Origin: Pseudopithomyces maydicus
Taxonomy: Eukaryota; Ascomycota; Dothideomycetes; Pleosporales; Didymosphaeriaceae
Assembly: GCA_026873275.1 (NCBI GenBank)
Contig: JANTUC010000017.1
Span: forward strand, 1,236,898 to 1,300,897
Reading direction: 5' to 3'
Length of the DNA stretch: 64,000 bases
Every line of letters begins with the position of its first letter. Position 1 is the stretch's first letter. Of the stretch, positions 47,157 to 59,669 are shown in pieces. A model generated the notes under the pieces. The model was not told the origin of the DNA and ran no database searches. It saw nothing but the letters and a program-made list of their open reading frames with translations. A program made the translations under genes and the position numbers.

Positions 47157-48137
47157 ATTAAAGAACTGACCTGAGAGCCCACGGTATCGAGTTGCTGGAA
47201 TGCTGGTGAGAATCGGATTCTCGAACTTCATTATATATTCCGGGTAACTAATCTTTTGATTTGATGTCCAATTTGCATGCGAGGTGGAGAGTTTGCAAAA
47301 TACACTCGTGCTTCTAGGAGCTGATTGGTCCGATCGTCTAAGACGCCTAAAGCGGCTAGCGTGATAATTGTCCACAGTGTTCTACCGTGCGGTCGCATCA
47401 GTCTAGACATTGCATTGGTGTGGAACGAAGAAGCAAAGGTATGGCAGTAAGAGCATAAACTTTCTATAACTGTTGGGATATACTAACGCAATATACAATT
47501 TCCTCTGCGCAAAGCTAACGCTGGGAGATAGCCCTGGAGTTGCTTGCCTTACGTGATTTGTAGTATTTGCTGTAGTCAACTTACACTTATTGTAGACGGA
47601 CAACTCTTTTTACGCAGTCTAGTGGGGGGACGTCTTTCGCCGCCTAGTCTTTACGCCGTCGTTGTATGGATGCGACAGCTTTTGCGCTTTCCTCCCAAAT
47701 CGTAGACGGACATGGAGCTTCAGTACTCATAGATATATGCACACAGTGACCGCCAGACGATACATCAATCTTGCTGATCTATTTTTGAATCACATATCTG
47801 ACTGGTAGATGTTCATGGATTGTCCACCATCACTGTATATTGCCATGACTTTCTGCATCGTACATAGCTAAGCGTTACCTGCATAGCGAGTATGCGTCAG
47901 AAACCGGGGCTTTCTATCCCATCCACTATAACACCTGCCGAAAATTGTATTCTTCCCCGCTCAATTCTAGTTTTTCTCTCGTCTACGAAGTTCCCCTTCA
48001 TCCCGTATATTCCTAACAACAACTCTGTTCTCCAACGAACAAAAACCATATTGGCCAGGCGCGAAATGCTCGGAACAAAGCAGTATAGACGTCCCTCTTG
48101 TATCCCCGACCCGTCTCTTCTAGAGATCCCCAGGCCT
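47157..48137. other. Spacer with short T-rich repeats
   Basis: No gene. The words AGACGGA, CTTTTTACG and CGTCTAGT-like blocks around 47590-47700 resemble the T-rich words near 16500-16600, suggesting a shared degenerate repeat; I cannot define its ends. Confidence 0.4.
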
Positions 48138-48907
48138 TTAATCGCCAAGACCCATATCGTCGTCGTCGACACCTTCATCCGCAGTGTAGTACTGCTCATT
48201 TTCTTCCACGAAATTGCAAAGCGAGCCGACATCGTCCCTCTCATCCAGTATCTCATTCATGACCATCTGAGCGACGGCGGGATAGCTCTTGTCGAATGTT
48301 TTCCCGAGGTCCGGACCGCCAGCTCTTAGCGGACGCGGCTTTCCAATGTCATCCATTAGCTCTGCGGGGTGGTGCTCGTTGCCTGGAATGATGTAAATGC
48401 CTTCTTTCTCCTCACTCCCTTCCTCGACCTTGATCAGGAAGGGCTTGCGCACTACAGGGTACACGCGTTGACCATCTTTGTTCGTGAATCCCGAGGTCGC
48501 AAGCTTCACTTGACGACGGTGCGCCACCTTCGCTGCGCGCGCGAGCTCTTTCTTCTGCCATGCGATATGCTTTTCGTGTTCTGCGAGCAGATTTCGTTGT
48601 GTTGCGACACGCTGGGCGTCTTCAGCGGCTTTTCCAAGCGCGGAGTTGGCCTAATAAGAAATGAAAATCGTTAGTTAGAATAACCCAATCTGCTTTAGGG
48701 AAATATACTAACTTGAGCTTGTTGTGAGATCCTCGAGTGTTTGCGGGCTTCGGCTTGGGACGATGACTTCTTCGTTACCTTGAACAAGAGCGGAAGCTTC
48801 TGCTGCGTCGAATTCTCCTTGCCGGACGCTTTCTTCTCCCTCTTATTCACACGAGGTAAAGTCATGGTCTTAGGCACCGAGAAGGTCCCCTTCTTCGCAG
48901 GCGCCAT
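48138..48907 (-). CDS. Conserved-looking hypothetical protein with basic N-terminus and acidic C-terminus
   Basis: Two exons: 48907-48713 and 48650-48138, a 62-base intron (GTTAGT...TATTAG), phase 0; 235 residues. The N-terminal 60 residues are Lys/Ser-rich (nuclear-localisation-like KREKKASGK). Residues ~65-110 form an Ala/Glu/Lys-rich helix, probably a coiled coil (GKAAEDAQRVATQRNLLAEH). Next come a compact segment with YPVVRKPFLIKVEEG and EGIYIIPGNEHHPAELM, and an Asp-rich end. The splice and steady composition argue for a real gene. I do not recognise the family; nuclear localisation is inference. Confidence 0.65.
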
Positions 48908-50195
48908 GACGACCGGTTGTGGAAGCGATGCGGGCGTGGTGTATCGCTACGGACGTGCTCTCTGTCGCGACCTAGTACCGCGTGGCGACTGACGCGAGAA
49001 CCACGCGCCAAGCCCATAATCGAGTTCATTGTCGCGCCAGATTACGTGTTGGTGAAGCAAGCGCCGATATGGGAAAATAGAATTTTGCTTGGCAGCGGGT
49101 GTGGTCGCAAGGTGCTCGTGGTAACGTCCCGCAATGCTAGCGCTAAGTAAGGCACGAATGGCGAAGGCATAGGCATAGGTGGCAGAACAATCAAGAGTAA
49201 CGATGATTATAATAGGAGATCTGGCTTTATTATACACCCTCTAGCGTAGCCATGTGCCTGTCATCTTACCTGCTGTCAACACACCCTTCTATATAGTAGC
49301 ACCGTCCTTTTCCTCTCCACCTCCTTCCTTGATCCCACCACACCATCCTTGATTGTGCCTGAGGTATAATTTCATCAACCTATATATATGATCAGTCACC
49401 ACGCACCATGTACCACGCATCATGAACAGTTCATATGATATACACCGTCCCTATCTCCCCACCCTACTGACTCGCCCCACTGTAACAGCACAGCTACCAG
49501 CCCAACAGCCACGCGTAAAAAAGAACTCGCTACATCTCGATGGGATCCCCTTTTAAACACCGCTTACGTTCCAACGCTAGCGACCGAGAGCCGTTGGTCG
49601 GGCCCACCAAACACGCGAACACCCGACCCACAGTAGCCCCGCAGCCCCAGTCTCCTATAGAGGTAATCCCGCCAAGCCGAGGTGGGTATCACCATCCCGC
49701 TGGGTACTACCCTCCTGCAGGCCCGGTAAGGCTCGTGCTGTTGACGAACTAGGTAGGCACTGGATTTCGATAGCGTACAAGCGAGTGGCAGAAGATCAAA
49801 TGGAACATTTTCCTTATATTGAAGTGGGGGTATCTTTGGTTTCATTACTACGGACTATTTAAGCAGCGAATCCACGGAAATCTACTTTCTCGATGTCCGT
49901 ACATGCAAGCTTTGGTCATTTCAATCTTCAGGTCGAGGCGAGTAATTCTTTCAACTGAGCATCGGCCCGGGAGCATTGCATCCTCGCTGTGCAAAGCATA
50001 CTACAAAGCTTCAAGCGTAAGCAGGACATAATTATGCAGTCCCTGGTGAAAGCCGAAAGCTGTTTGTGCTAGAACGGGTATCACAATCAATGCGATTAAT
50101 CGACAGGCCGCGACAAGGGCCACACCGGGAATTGAACTCGACGCGACGAAGCGAGTCTCTGGGAAAAAGAGCAAGCCTTTTAGACGCAGCGAACT
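48908..50195. other. Spacer; one Pro/Tyr-rich exon-like frame
   Basis: Mostly non-coding. Plus-strand 49540-49730 encodes a short Pro-rich stretch ending GYHHPAGYYPPAGP next to a GTAAGG donor, so it could be a first exon, but no continuation was found. Nothing else is supported. Confidence 0.4.
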
Positions 50196-51679
50196 TTACA
50201 ACGGCAGTGACGTCGCACGCCGTTGAAGTCCATTTTTTGGCTCATGCCCCACCAGATCCCTAGAGTATCTCTGCAGCGACGGCTTCTTCTGTTCCACCAA
50301 TTCTTTCAACCTGTCGTACAGATCGATGAAGACGTCATCAATAAGAGCCTGCACGTCTTTATTCAGCTGTTTTACTTTTGAATCCGTGGTCTCGATGAAC
50401 TCCTCCGTTATCTTCTCGACCTCGTGGCATATCTCTGCGATTGCCTCCTCCTTTGTGCTCGCCATGTCCACCCTATGGTTATCAAGGTCCTCTTCAAGCT
50501 GTGCTTCAGTATAACGACGAATGTCAAGCTCGTGGCCTATTGTATCATCCTCGATTTCCTCAACTAGTTTTTTGAGTTGGGGCTTCGCGTCGGCCATTAT
50601 CCGTGCGATGATCTGAGATCGGATGGACGTTGGGGTATTGCAGTCAGCACTTGTTTGGGATTCGAACAATTCACCGAGCATGCCAGGCAAGATCTGCAAA
50701 AACATCAGCAGGGGTAAGGTGAATATGATACTGCAATACTTAGCTTGCGTAAAGCCTGCGGAACCATTGTCTCGACAGCATTCCCAACCACATCAAGCAC
50801 CTCTGGGGCGTGGTAGGGTGACAATAGACAGGGCGGGCTGGGCGATGTCGTGGTAGTGGTTGCCTTCTCCGTCGGCGAACATAAGAAAGAATTCGCGAGT
50901 GGTATTGTGTCGGGTTGGGGTGTACCGCACGTTCGCTTGTATGGTGGTGAGGCGCTCGACGGGCTGCTCGTACCTGAACTGCATGTCAATGCACTGCGAC
51001 TACGATTCTCTGCTAGAAGCTCACCTCGTCGATGTCGCTTGCCGGCGACGTCGGCATACGACGGCGGTGCCTCGAGCGTGTCGGCCTCGAGCGTGTTGTT
51101 ACGTTTGGCAGGACCAAATACAGTCCAGTCGGCTTCCCTCGACCTGGGCGCTCTGTATTTGTTGGCAGGAATGGGGAACAGCGTTTCTGGGCGACTGACT
51201 AGTTGATGGAAAGCTGCAAAGTGGTCTTTATGAATAAAACTGTGATCGAATACAACACCCATGTTGAGCGACTGTGCAAGCCCTCGAAGCTCGTCAAAGG
51301 ACGCCTCATGTCCCAGTTTAGGTCCGAAACAGCCAGGAGAAACAGGACAGCGGACACGGCAGGGCTCGTGCAGAGTCAAATATAGAGTCATCAGTGTGGG
51401 CTTGTTGTCGCGCATAATTCGGGACCGCTGGACTTGGGACAGGGGCTCTGCGGTGGGTCGAAGATACGAGGAACCAGCAACGAGGTTGTCAACATCATAG
51501 CGGAGGACGAAAGCCTGCTCGACCTCGAAGCCACCGACGTGGGCCGAGAAGGCAAGCGTGATGGAGGCTTGGGAACGCGCCTCGGAGTATTTCATCATCA
51601 GGCGGCACGGCGACAGCACCATAGGGTTCGCAGAATAGGCAAAGGCAGGGACGTCCCGCAAGATCAATTGGTATGCCAT
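50196..51679 (-). CDS. Fungal protein of unknown function with C-terminal coiled coil
   Basis: Two exons: 51679-50732 and 50693-50196, a 38-base intron (GTATCA...TTGCAG) in phase 0; 481 residues. The N-terminal ~210 residues look like a folded domain (LYLTLHEPCRVRCPVSPGC, LGHEASFDELRGLAQSLNMGVVFDH, READWTVFGP). A PPSYADVAGKRHRR linker follows, then a Ser/Thr/Pro-rich segment and ~130 residues of charged helix (KLVEEIEDDTIGHELDIRRY, KLKELVEQKK-like) predicted to be coiled coil. I recall this arrangement from uncharacterised Pezizomycotina proteins with the same PPSY-KR/PR linker. The 38-base intron is short, but matches another in this window (1160-1197). Confidence 0.7.
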
Positions 51680-53990
51680 TGTGTTAATACAGATTATCCA
51701 AGATCCTACTTACCGAAAACCCCCTGCAGGTGCAGAGGTAACCCACCCTCCCGGGCTTTGAGCGTCGTAGGGAGCAGCCCTGACTCAGGTCGCGTGGTGG
51801 TGACAGGTCGGCGGCGGCGGTGGCAACAGCAGCAGCGCACGTCTAATGGCCCCGAAGAGTCTGCACAACCCGAAACTCCTCGGCAACCGCCCCTCTCAAC
51901 GTAGCGGGCCGACGAGAGGGCCGAAGCCGACAAGCCGTGCGAACTACGTGAGAGGCCTTGTGAATTTCGCAAGGATGACGGAGCGATCGGTAGCGAGCGT
52001 GCAGAGACAAGCGAGTGCGAAAAGACGGGCGCGCTGAGTTGTCACGAGAAGGCGCAAGGTCGATAGGTGTGGTCGATGTCGGTCGATGGGCGGCGTCGTC
52101 GTCGATGGGTGGTGGGTGGTGGAGTCGTCGAGGTGCGATAGTGGCTGGAGAGAGAGAGCCGGTTATGGAGGCGGCGCTCGCGTTTAACGCGTCGCGTCTT
52201 GGCAGCTAGCCCAAAATAGACTAGTGCGGGCTGCCGCCCTGGGAAAATCACATGATACGCTGGGGCCTGTGCGCCTGACGCCCGGGACCCTTAGACAACT
52301 GTCCAGCCCATAGAAGGAAATCAGTTTTATTGACAGCTACCCTTGACCAGTGCCTCTCACATACATGTCTATTCAGCTGGATTTTACCACAAGAATGCAG
52401 TGTCATGTCAGATCGCACGAGATCGGACTGGATCAATTCAAGGATGTTTCTCCTGTCGACCTATCCATTGCCGCAGCAAGTGCTATCCAATTGGCTTCGA
52501 ATACTGAGCCGACATAGGTATCGAGTAGTCTAATGTGTATAGCGCACACGATATAACCCTTGTCTATACGGCATTTAAAGGCCCCGTATATGTGATGACG
52601 GCGGTAAACTTGATCCAACACCTGACCGGATTGCAGCCTAACCCGGTATGGTCGCTGCTCGTGAGGTATCCACTCACAAGCAGCGAGAAATAACGACATT
52701 CCGAGCGTATCAAACGGCTGTGTCAACCATAGCTTTGGATTCAAGGCTGGCATCCCTACCGGGCGAGTGGGGTCGTTTTTTCTACATAACGTCTTCAACA
52801 ATGATTCATCGTGAATTGCTTGGAGTACGCGCTAGCTATATTCACCCGATCTTCTACCAATCGTGGCATCAAATACGGTGATAGCACGCCTAAAAACACG
52901 CACGACATCCAGTTGGATAACCCGGTCGCTTATGTGCTGGTCAAGGTAAGATTGGAGGCCCAGAGAGGAAGCTTCCATAGCGAGAGTTGCTTTCGCTGAA
53001 TAGTGGCCTGCTTCTTTTCTTTTAAGATTCCCTTCCGCCACAATACTGAGAAGCGAGCAAAAGCTCGCCGATTCACTGGAAATGCGTAGCGTTTAACCTG
53101 GGAGATCTGTTCCAGCCAATGGTCTGATTCATCCGCACTGAATCTAGATTCATGGTCTATAATAACAGCATTAGCGCATTCGCAGAACAAGAGGAAGATT
53201 ACAAAATAAGCCAGGGAGCTGCGAGGGTCCCACTGCAATCTCTCACCCGCTTTACTAAAGTATACCAAACTTGTTCTTGAGGACGGCTACTTCCGCTCTT
53301 AGGCGAGGCGAGTCTGTTTTGTGGCGCCCGTAGAGAATAGCCTGCGAAAGCCACTGGTGATGATTCATTACACACCGCTGGAGGACTGATCGCCGACCAG
53401 CACGCACTCGGGGACATGTGTCGCATGCATGCGTGACTTGCATCAATATGAGTTGTTATCAATACGTTTCGGTTTCGAAGTATAGAAACCAACTCAGAAG
53501 TGCTGGTACCAAACCTTTCCTGCCAATTCACCCCCAGGAAAACAGACCTGTCCTAGGAATGCATCTTGTGAAGTCGGCAGGAGGTATGCAGGCTCCAGGG
53601 TGATCTATAGGGAGTTCGATATCCAGATCATATTATGAGAAGTCACGTCCCTCAGGCTAGTCTATTTGTAGCCAGTCTATTAATACGAAGCGAGCGAGAA
53701 ACATAAGCAGGGGTAATGACGTTGATGAGCAGGAGATCCAGGGAGCATGTTTTGGACGAAAGTGGACACATCTGTGATCTTTGGCGAGATTAAAGAATTT
53801 TTGTTGATTTTATGTAAAGCAAGCAATGCTCGATTATGCCCCATAAACCTATTTCCAAAAACGGATTAGCGTGTGAGTGTCACTTTGCGGGGTCCATGTC
53901 TCAGCCCCACCACAGCCACAGTCTTCATCAATATTCATACCGTTCGCGTGACCTCAGCATGAAGATTCGTAGACATACCACTTTTCTGTC
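51680..53990. other. 2.3 kb region with unassigned minus-strand frames
   Basis: Several minus-strand frames follow each other in different phases between 53531 and 52433. They include SSLAYFVIFLLFCECANAVIIDHESRF (53220-53130) and KATLAMEASSLGLQSYLDQHISD (52980-52920). The protein-like pieces in shifting frames suggest a decayed gene, but I cannot name a family or join them. 51680-52250 should hold the promoter of the gene at 51679. Confidence 0.35.
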
Positions 53991-55421
53991 ATGTTTCTCA
54001 GAAAAAATACCATGGGAAAGGAAGAACTAATGGCGAAGCCCCGAGAACAACATTTCAGATACCGCCCATTGGATCACAACAAAGCAGAATTCCGACTACT
54101 AAAACTATCCGCAGGGCCAGTACCGTGTTGCACGATTGATCACTTCTCTTTGGAAACTGCGCCACCATACAAGGCCGTATCATACCGGTGGGGAGCCGGT
54201 GTCGCAACGAGCAAGATTATGGTAAATGGCCTACCTCTGAAGATCAGCGCCAATCTATTGGATTTCTTGCTTCAGCATGACTCTATAGAGAAAACAGCAA
54301 AGCTGAGAGACGGGAAACACTCCGTGGATTTATTTGATGACCCAATAAAACTTATGGAGACACAGTGGGCAGCCAGTCCTTGGATTTGGATAGATCAACT
54401 TTGCATCGATCAATGGAGCATATCCGAAAAGAACCATCAGGTCGCGCAGATGGGTATCATATATTCTCAAGCGCTTCAGGTTCTCGTTTGGTTAGGTAAT
54501 GGTACAGACGGTACCGAGGAAGCGGTTACAGTAGCCGGATATATCGCAGAAGCCGCGGACATTACAGAGGGCTGGGAAGTGCGGCATGCAAATGCCGAAG
54601 AAAGAGCGCAATTTCAAATATCTGACTTTGAGGCGTGTCAGAAGATTGCATCAAATGAATATTGGAGCCGGTTGTGGATCATTCAAGAGTTCGTTTTGGC
54701 TCGAACGGTGGTTATAATGAGCGGCTCGGCGCAGATCTACGGCGCGCATTTTCAAGACCTCGCCAAAGACGTCGCGCGAGAAGAACCGTCGCCACTGATA
54801 TCACGTATCTGGCCGTTTTTGATGGCTAGACGCAGACTGACTGCGCAATACAAGATGCAAAGGATGGCGTATCGCGACATTGGAGAAGTCCCAACAACAC
54901 TCACACAAGATACGGTCCATTATACATGGCAGGATATGATTTCACTGGCCAGAAAGGCCGAGTGTAGAGATGTCCGCGATCGTATATACGGCATGTTGAG
55001 CATGGTCAAGCAACAGGTCAGAATACAAGTGGACTACACAGCCCCCGCCAGGGAAATCCGTGACAAGATCATCGAGGTTGAGTTCACCAATTGTTACGAT
55101 CGACCTTTCTCAGAATCCGCCTTGGAAGAAGTTGACGATGAGGATTTCGAGCGTTTTATTGATGACCTGGATTCTGCACTGGAGTTGAAAGATCACATTG
55201 GCGATGCAAATGACCATTTAGGTGACGAAAATGCTGATGACAAACGTTCGTGTATAGACGTTCCAAAACAGGTAGAGTACGCACACAGCACCATCGAGCA
55301 ACCGAAAGACAATGATGCGAAAAGGGCAAGGAGGTTAAGTCTTTTTCGTCACTTTAGTACAGCACGTATCCGAGCTTTTATGGGTTACCAGCCTCGAGGT
55401 GGGAGGAAGAAGGCGCAGTAG
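53991..55421 (+). CDS. HET-domain protein, second copy
   Basis: Single exon; 476 residues from 53991, or 463-468 residues from the nearby methionines at 54030 or 54012, which fit the domain edge better. HET motifs: FRYRPLDHNKAEFRLLKL, YKAVSYRWGAG, WIWIDQLCIDQWSISEKNHQVAQMGIIYSQALQVLVWLGNG, WSRLWIIQEFVLA, and DVRDRIYGMLSMV. The C-terminal ~110 residues are acidic then basic and unlike the 5 kb HET protein, which has a long extra domain, so the two are not recent duplicates. Role as for other HET proteins: cell-death trigger in non-self recognition, usually controlled by a partner gene. The NLR-like gene 12 kb away is a possible partner only by type. Confidence 0.85.
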   Translation: MFLRKNTMGKEELMAKPREQHFRYRPLDHNKAEFRLLKLSAGPVPCCTIDHFSLETAPPYKAVSYRWGAGVATSKIMVNGLPLKISANLLDFLLQHDSIEKTAKLRDGKHSVDLFDDPIKLMETQWAASPWIWIDQLCIDQWSISEKNHQVAQMGIIYSQALQVLVWLGNGTDGTEEAVTVAGYIAEAADITEGWEVRHANAEERAQFQISDFEACQKIASNEYWSRLWIIQEFVLARTVVIMSGSAQIYGAHFQDLAKDVAREEPSPLISRIWPFLMARRRLTAQYKMQRMAYRDIGEVPTTLTQDTVHYTWQDMISLARKAECRDVRDRIYGMLSMVKQQVRIQVDYTAPAREIRDKIIEVEFTNCYDRPFSESALEEVDDEDFERFIDDLDSALELKDHIGDANDHLGDENADDKRSCIDVPKQVEYAHSTIEQPKDNDAKRARRLSLFRHFSTARIRAFMGYQPRGGRKKAQ

Positions 55422-56891
55422 GCTGACCTATTAAAATATGATTGTTGCAGATAATGTGGTTTCTATTGATAGCAAGAACAATCGTGATGTTAACAACAAT
55501 AATTCACTCGCTGCAGAGTGTTTTGTTTGTTGGAAAAAGTAGTAGCTGAGTATGAGTTGACTAGATGAAAATGGATAGAGAAAAAGCTGTCATCCCATCT
55601 AATGACCGTATAGAAGCACAGCAGAGTATGATTCCAGAAAACAAGAGAACTGGTGACAAAAGCAATAAATTGATCGGATAACTTCGTCTAGTACTTAAGT
55701 GTTACAGCATATAGATACGTATGAAGCGCTACGGAATAGGTTTCTACTGTCGCCTGCGTTAATATCTAGAATGAAGCGAAGAGCTTGAATTCAAGATAGT
55801 TTGGGTCATATAGTATCGATGCTCGGGTCAGGTTACAATTACATTGGTAGCGATCTTATCTGAGGCCAGCGCAACCCTCATCATACACGTAGGTCGCGTT
55901 TTACTTTTCCCTCATTCCATATCTGCACGAGGAATTAAAGCATCAGTATACTGTAAGACTATTTTCACCCTCTCCTTACCAATAGTTGGATAATATTCGA
56001 AGAAATGACGGCGAGTTCCGCCATGTAAGATTAATGCAGCACGTGGCCAGAGCTACATGGAAATTCTACTGGAACTCTATTAAACTGTCACAGGGCTTAG
56101 GTGTAAGCGATGCTGTTCTATAGTTTGAAGAACCAACCAAATATGAGTGTGGCGTATTTAGGTGCAGGTTTCACCAAAATCCCACGCAGCACTCGTGGGG
56201 TGGACGTACAGGAACGCACTGAAAGCCAAGCTAAACCTAAATTCTCCTGCAAAGTCTTAGCTTCGGGATTCACCGAGCCGAACATGAGTCTCGGCCCGAT
56301 GGATGCAGTCCAAAGCCGAGGAAGAGGAACAAGCGGTGAACCTGTTGAACCTTCCAAGTGCAACATCAGCGCATCTACTGCCTTCTGAAATGTGTCTAAA
56401 AGTCTTGCAGGGTAAGAATAACATACATAATTCAAACCCATAGCTGATTTGTTTAGACACATGAATTATAAGAAGGGGAATAATGTTAAAAGATCAGGAT
56501 GAGATTCATGTGAATAACATGCATTGACGTTGTTCCCATGATGATAGATCACGCAAAACGTACAAAGCAGCCATACTGCACAAATGAAAATGCATTTTAA
56601 ATTATATTGCGCTCGTAGAAGAGAGAATACGGTACCGAAATTGTAGGGAGCAGGGGTATCTCCAAAAGCCATCACCTGCACGATGAATACAGATGATTCT
56701 AAGAAAATCGAAATCGAAAAGAAAACCAGATTTAAAATGCTACACTCATCAAATTTGCAACCCATACTCAGCAATGTGGCGTTGGTTCCTCCTATTCCGG
56801 AACCATGATATTTTCTTTATTTTGGAACCATTTTTCTGCTCTAGACAAGTTCTCATAATCCGTGGGTGCCAAATCTTCCACAATGATTGAA
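55422..56891. other. AT-rich spacer, no supported gene
   Basis: Only short frames. One minus-strand frame (56466-56774) has two hydrophobic stretches but no other support. Confidence 0.45.
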
Positions 56892-57353
56892 TCATGAAGA
56901 CTGTAAATTGCGCTGAGCCGGGTCTATGAATCTGGTATTCGAGACAATCTGCGTCCGATCTTGACGCTTGCCGTAATTCTCGTCCTTTTTGGCGGATTTG
57001 GCTTGGAATTCCGAAGTCGAAGTATGATTTTGATTACGCGAAGAAGAAGACTCCGGAGGACTCTTAGTAGAGGTTGGATTCTGATTGAGACCCGATTGAG
57101 AGGGGCTGCCGTATGAACCCGCTTTCTCCTTTGTTATAGCTCTCTCGTTGTCTCGAGTGACATCCTTTCTGAATTGTGTAAACTCTGGAGGCTCCCAGTA
57201 TTCCGGCTTTCGGCGAGGTGTTTCGGCTACCGGTGATGGATTCGGGGCAGGTGGGACATGTGTGAGACGAAGTACGTCGGTGTTTTGTCCTGGTTGTAAC
57301 ATCTCTGGTGGGTAGTCAGACCATGTGAACGGCCCACATTTGTACAATGGCAT
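56892..57353 (-). CDS. Pro/Ser/Gln-rich hypothetical protein
   Basis: Single frame of 153 residues starting MPLYKCGPFTWSDYPPEML. The middle is Pro-rich (PPAPNPSPVAETPRRKPEYWEPPEF) and the rest polar and disordered. The start region reads like a protein with a Cys-containing cap; the remainder has no domain. There is no second exon or partner that I can join. It may be a real small gene or a chance frame; codon composition slightly favours the former. Confidence 0.35.
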   Translation of the reverse strand: MPLYKCGPFTWSDYPPEMLQPGQNTDVLRLTHVPPAPNPSPVAETPRRKPEYWEPPEFTQFRKDVTRDNERAITKEKAGSYGSPSQSGLNQNPTSTKSPPESSSSRNQNHTSTSEFQAKSAKKDENYGKRQDRTQIVSNTRFIDPAQRNLQSS

Positions 57354-59669
57354 GCTGATGTAGTAATGTAGCCCCTACACGGCATAGACGACAACAATAA
57401 ACCCTTTCTAAGAGCCCCGAAGAGAGTGACCGCTGAGTAGAGTGATGAAAGGTGAGAAATGTAGATATATGTATAAGGGACACGATCGTTGTTTCGTAAA
57501 TTCCTAAGGTTGTGGCTATCAAACAGGTGATCTGGACCGAGTGTCTCCACGTCGACAATATAGCGCTTCTACAAGCCGCGTATCACTATTCTTACTCCCA
57601 GGATCAAATTTCCAGGTGAAAATGTGCACTAGTAGAGAGAAAGGGCTAGGGAGAGGTACCCAGCAATAACTGTAGGGCTGATATACCTAATGAGGAAAGC
57701 CCTCATCTCGCCGACATTGACAAAGGCGGCCAGTGAGGTTGAAATGCAAAGAGCCTAGCAAGCTTGAATGGCGTCGGCGGCGGGTGACTGGGCTGCATGA
57801 CTAGCCAAGAGTGTGGATAGAACTCACTGTACACCGCGTTTTCAGGCTGTTGAATGCTTCTTGTTTTAGGAGCTAAGGTGGGCTCTGTATGCGTGTGACC
57901 CAGTCTCCAGATTGCTATTGGGTATGGCCGCTTCCAACAGAAGTTTGATTCATGCGTTGGATTGAACGGTGGTTGAACAAACAAAACATTGTCCTAACAT
58001 GCTTAGAGTTGGTGTGAGCAAGTAGCATAGGCTCGGGATGGACAATGCCTGCTTCTGGAACCCCACACAACTTTCTCTAATCATGTTTCACCAATCGAGT
58101 TGCGGAGAAGGATCTCGGCAACCGCTACTCAGATCTCTTCTTTCCGATACCATTACAGATCAGGTGGGATGGATTGCGCAAGATAGGGAGGCGTACAATT
58201 CCCAAAAGCAATACAGTTTGGGGGTGCATCGGATAAGAAAGTACGGAAGCGCAGATTAGTCGGGATGCCGTGGTCGGGGAATATTGAAGGATGAAAGCCA
58301 AGCCCGTCACCCAACAGCCCGACGAACCCCACGCGGGGATAGAGAAAAACGTACCAGACAAAAGACACCAGTAGCAAAGACGGAAAATGAAACTGCAGGG
58401 GCCACATGGCCCAAGCACCAGCCACGCCATCGGAACGGGCAAAACACCGCGCTGAACTAATCTTCCGCCTTGGTACGACATGACGAAAAACTATGTTTTC
58501 AGTATCCATGGGTGTGATGTTATAGTAAATGCCGCGTTTCGAATCTTCTGCCAGCAATGTGGTACAGAAAGTGACATTGAGGGCGGGAGCTTTGTAAATG
58601 AAGATCAGCGCCCGATGCGCGATGGGCTGTACCACGGCTACACGCCTGAGGTAGTTGCATAACGACGCTATCCAAAGCGACAATTAAAGATGACTGAACC
58701 AACGGGCAGATACACTCCCCACGCGACATTGCCCATGATCATGCCAGCATGGGCGCCGCAGCGCTTGGTGGAGAATACGCATTGGCTGAGAGCGATCGGC
58801 ATCTCACCCCGAAGCCTCAGCCACCACTGCAGCACGCCTCGCAGGCCTGGAAACACAGCGCTGGATCTTCAGGCGCCTTGATTCTCGTCATTTGTTTAGT
58901 AAATGTCAGTCAAAGTTGAAGCGGTGAATGACCTCATCGGCGAGCGGGTCAGGCTACCACCCGAACACCGGCAGTGAGTCGCATCGGCTCTAAAAATAAG
59001 GCCTACCATATCGTACATCTGGAGGCTATGTAGATCTTTTCAGCCACCCGAAATTAAACTTTGAATACGGTATGATATCCCGCAGCCAATAAGACACACT
59101 AGTCTTGCTTGGACGACGCCCTAGGTCAATCCTAGTCAATCCTGGTCAATTCTGGTCAATCATATGAACATGTGCAGGTGAAATCGAAGAATTTACTAAA
59201 GGACACTCTGTGACCCTCAATCAGCCTCATCCTGTCTTGGTAAGATGCTTTATTCCGGGTTTTCAATTGGCATCAAAATGGACGTATAATAAGATAGGAA
59301 TTTGAAATATATCTATCTACATAGGGAATATTATATTAATCTATTCTGATTGATTGGTATGAATGAAGTTTAATACATAATCCATAGGTGTTACATGGCA
59401 AGCATGTGGTGTACAATATAGGCTCAGGCTACCGCTTCGGGAATACACCACTTACCATGCAACAAGGCATGGGAAATGTGTCGGGGGCACTCTCAACAAG
59501 ATCTGCCCATGCGATTCTTGGCTGAATTACTCATGCTACGCAGGACTAGAGCAACACGGATTGATGTGTTCGTCCGCTTCTACGAAAGGTAGGGCAGACC
59601 AAAGCCAGGCCAGCTCTCAGTCGAGCTGCGACGAAACAGACTTGTATTGTCCTCATCGTATCGTCACTC
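57354..59669. other. 2.3 kb gene-poor region
   Basis: Small frames only; no family resemblance. Contains a short 10-base tandem repeat at 59121-59160. Confidence 0.45.
59121..59160. repeat. Four copies of a 10-base unit (CCTGGTCAAT-like)
   Basis: CTAGGTCAAT, CCTAGTCAAT, CCTGGTCAAT and TCTGGTCAAT follow without gaps. Confidence 0.9.

Noticed and set aside
50110..50180. GAGTTCAATTCCCGG on the minus strand, suggesting a tRNA remnant
   Set aside because: T-stem has a mismatch and no 5' acceptor strand complementary to the 3' part was found.
58125..58683. Overlapping 118- and 176-codon minus-strand frames with hydrophobic stretches
   Set aside because: No consistent topology, no splice context and no family resemblance; probably chance frames.
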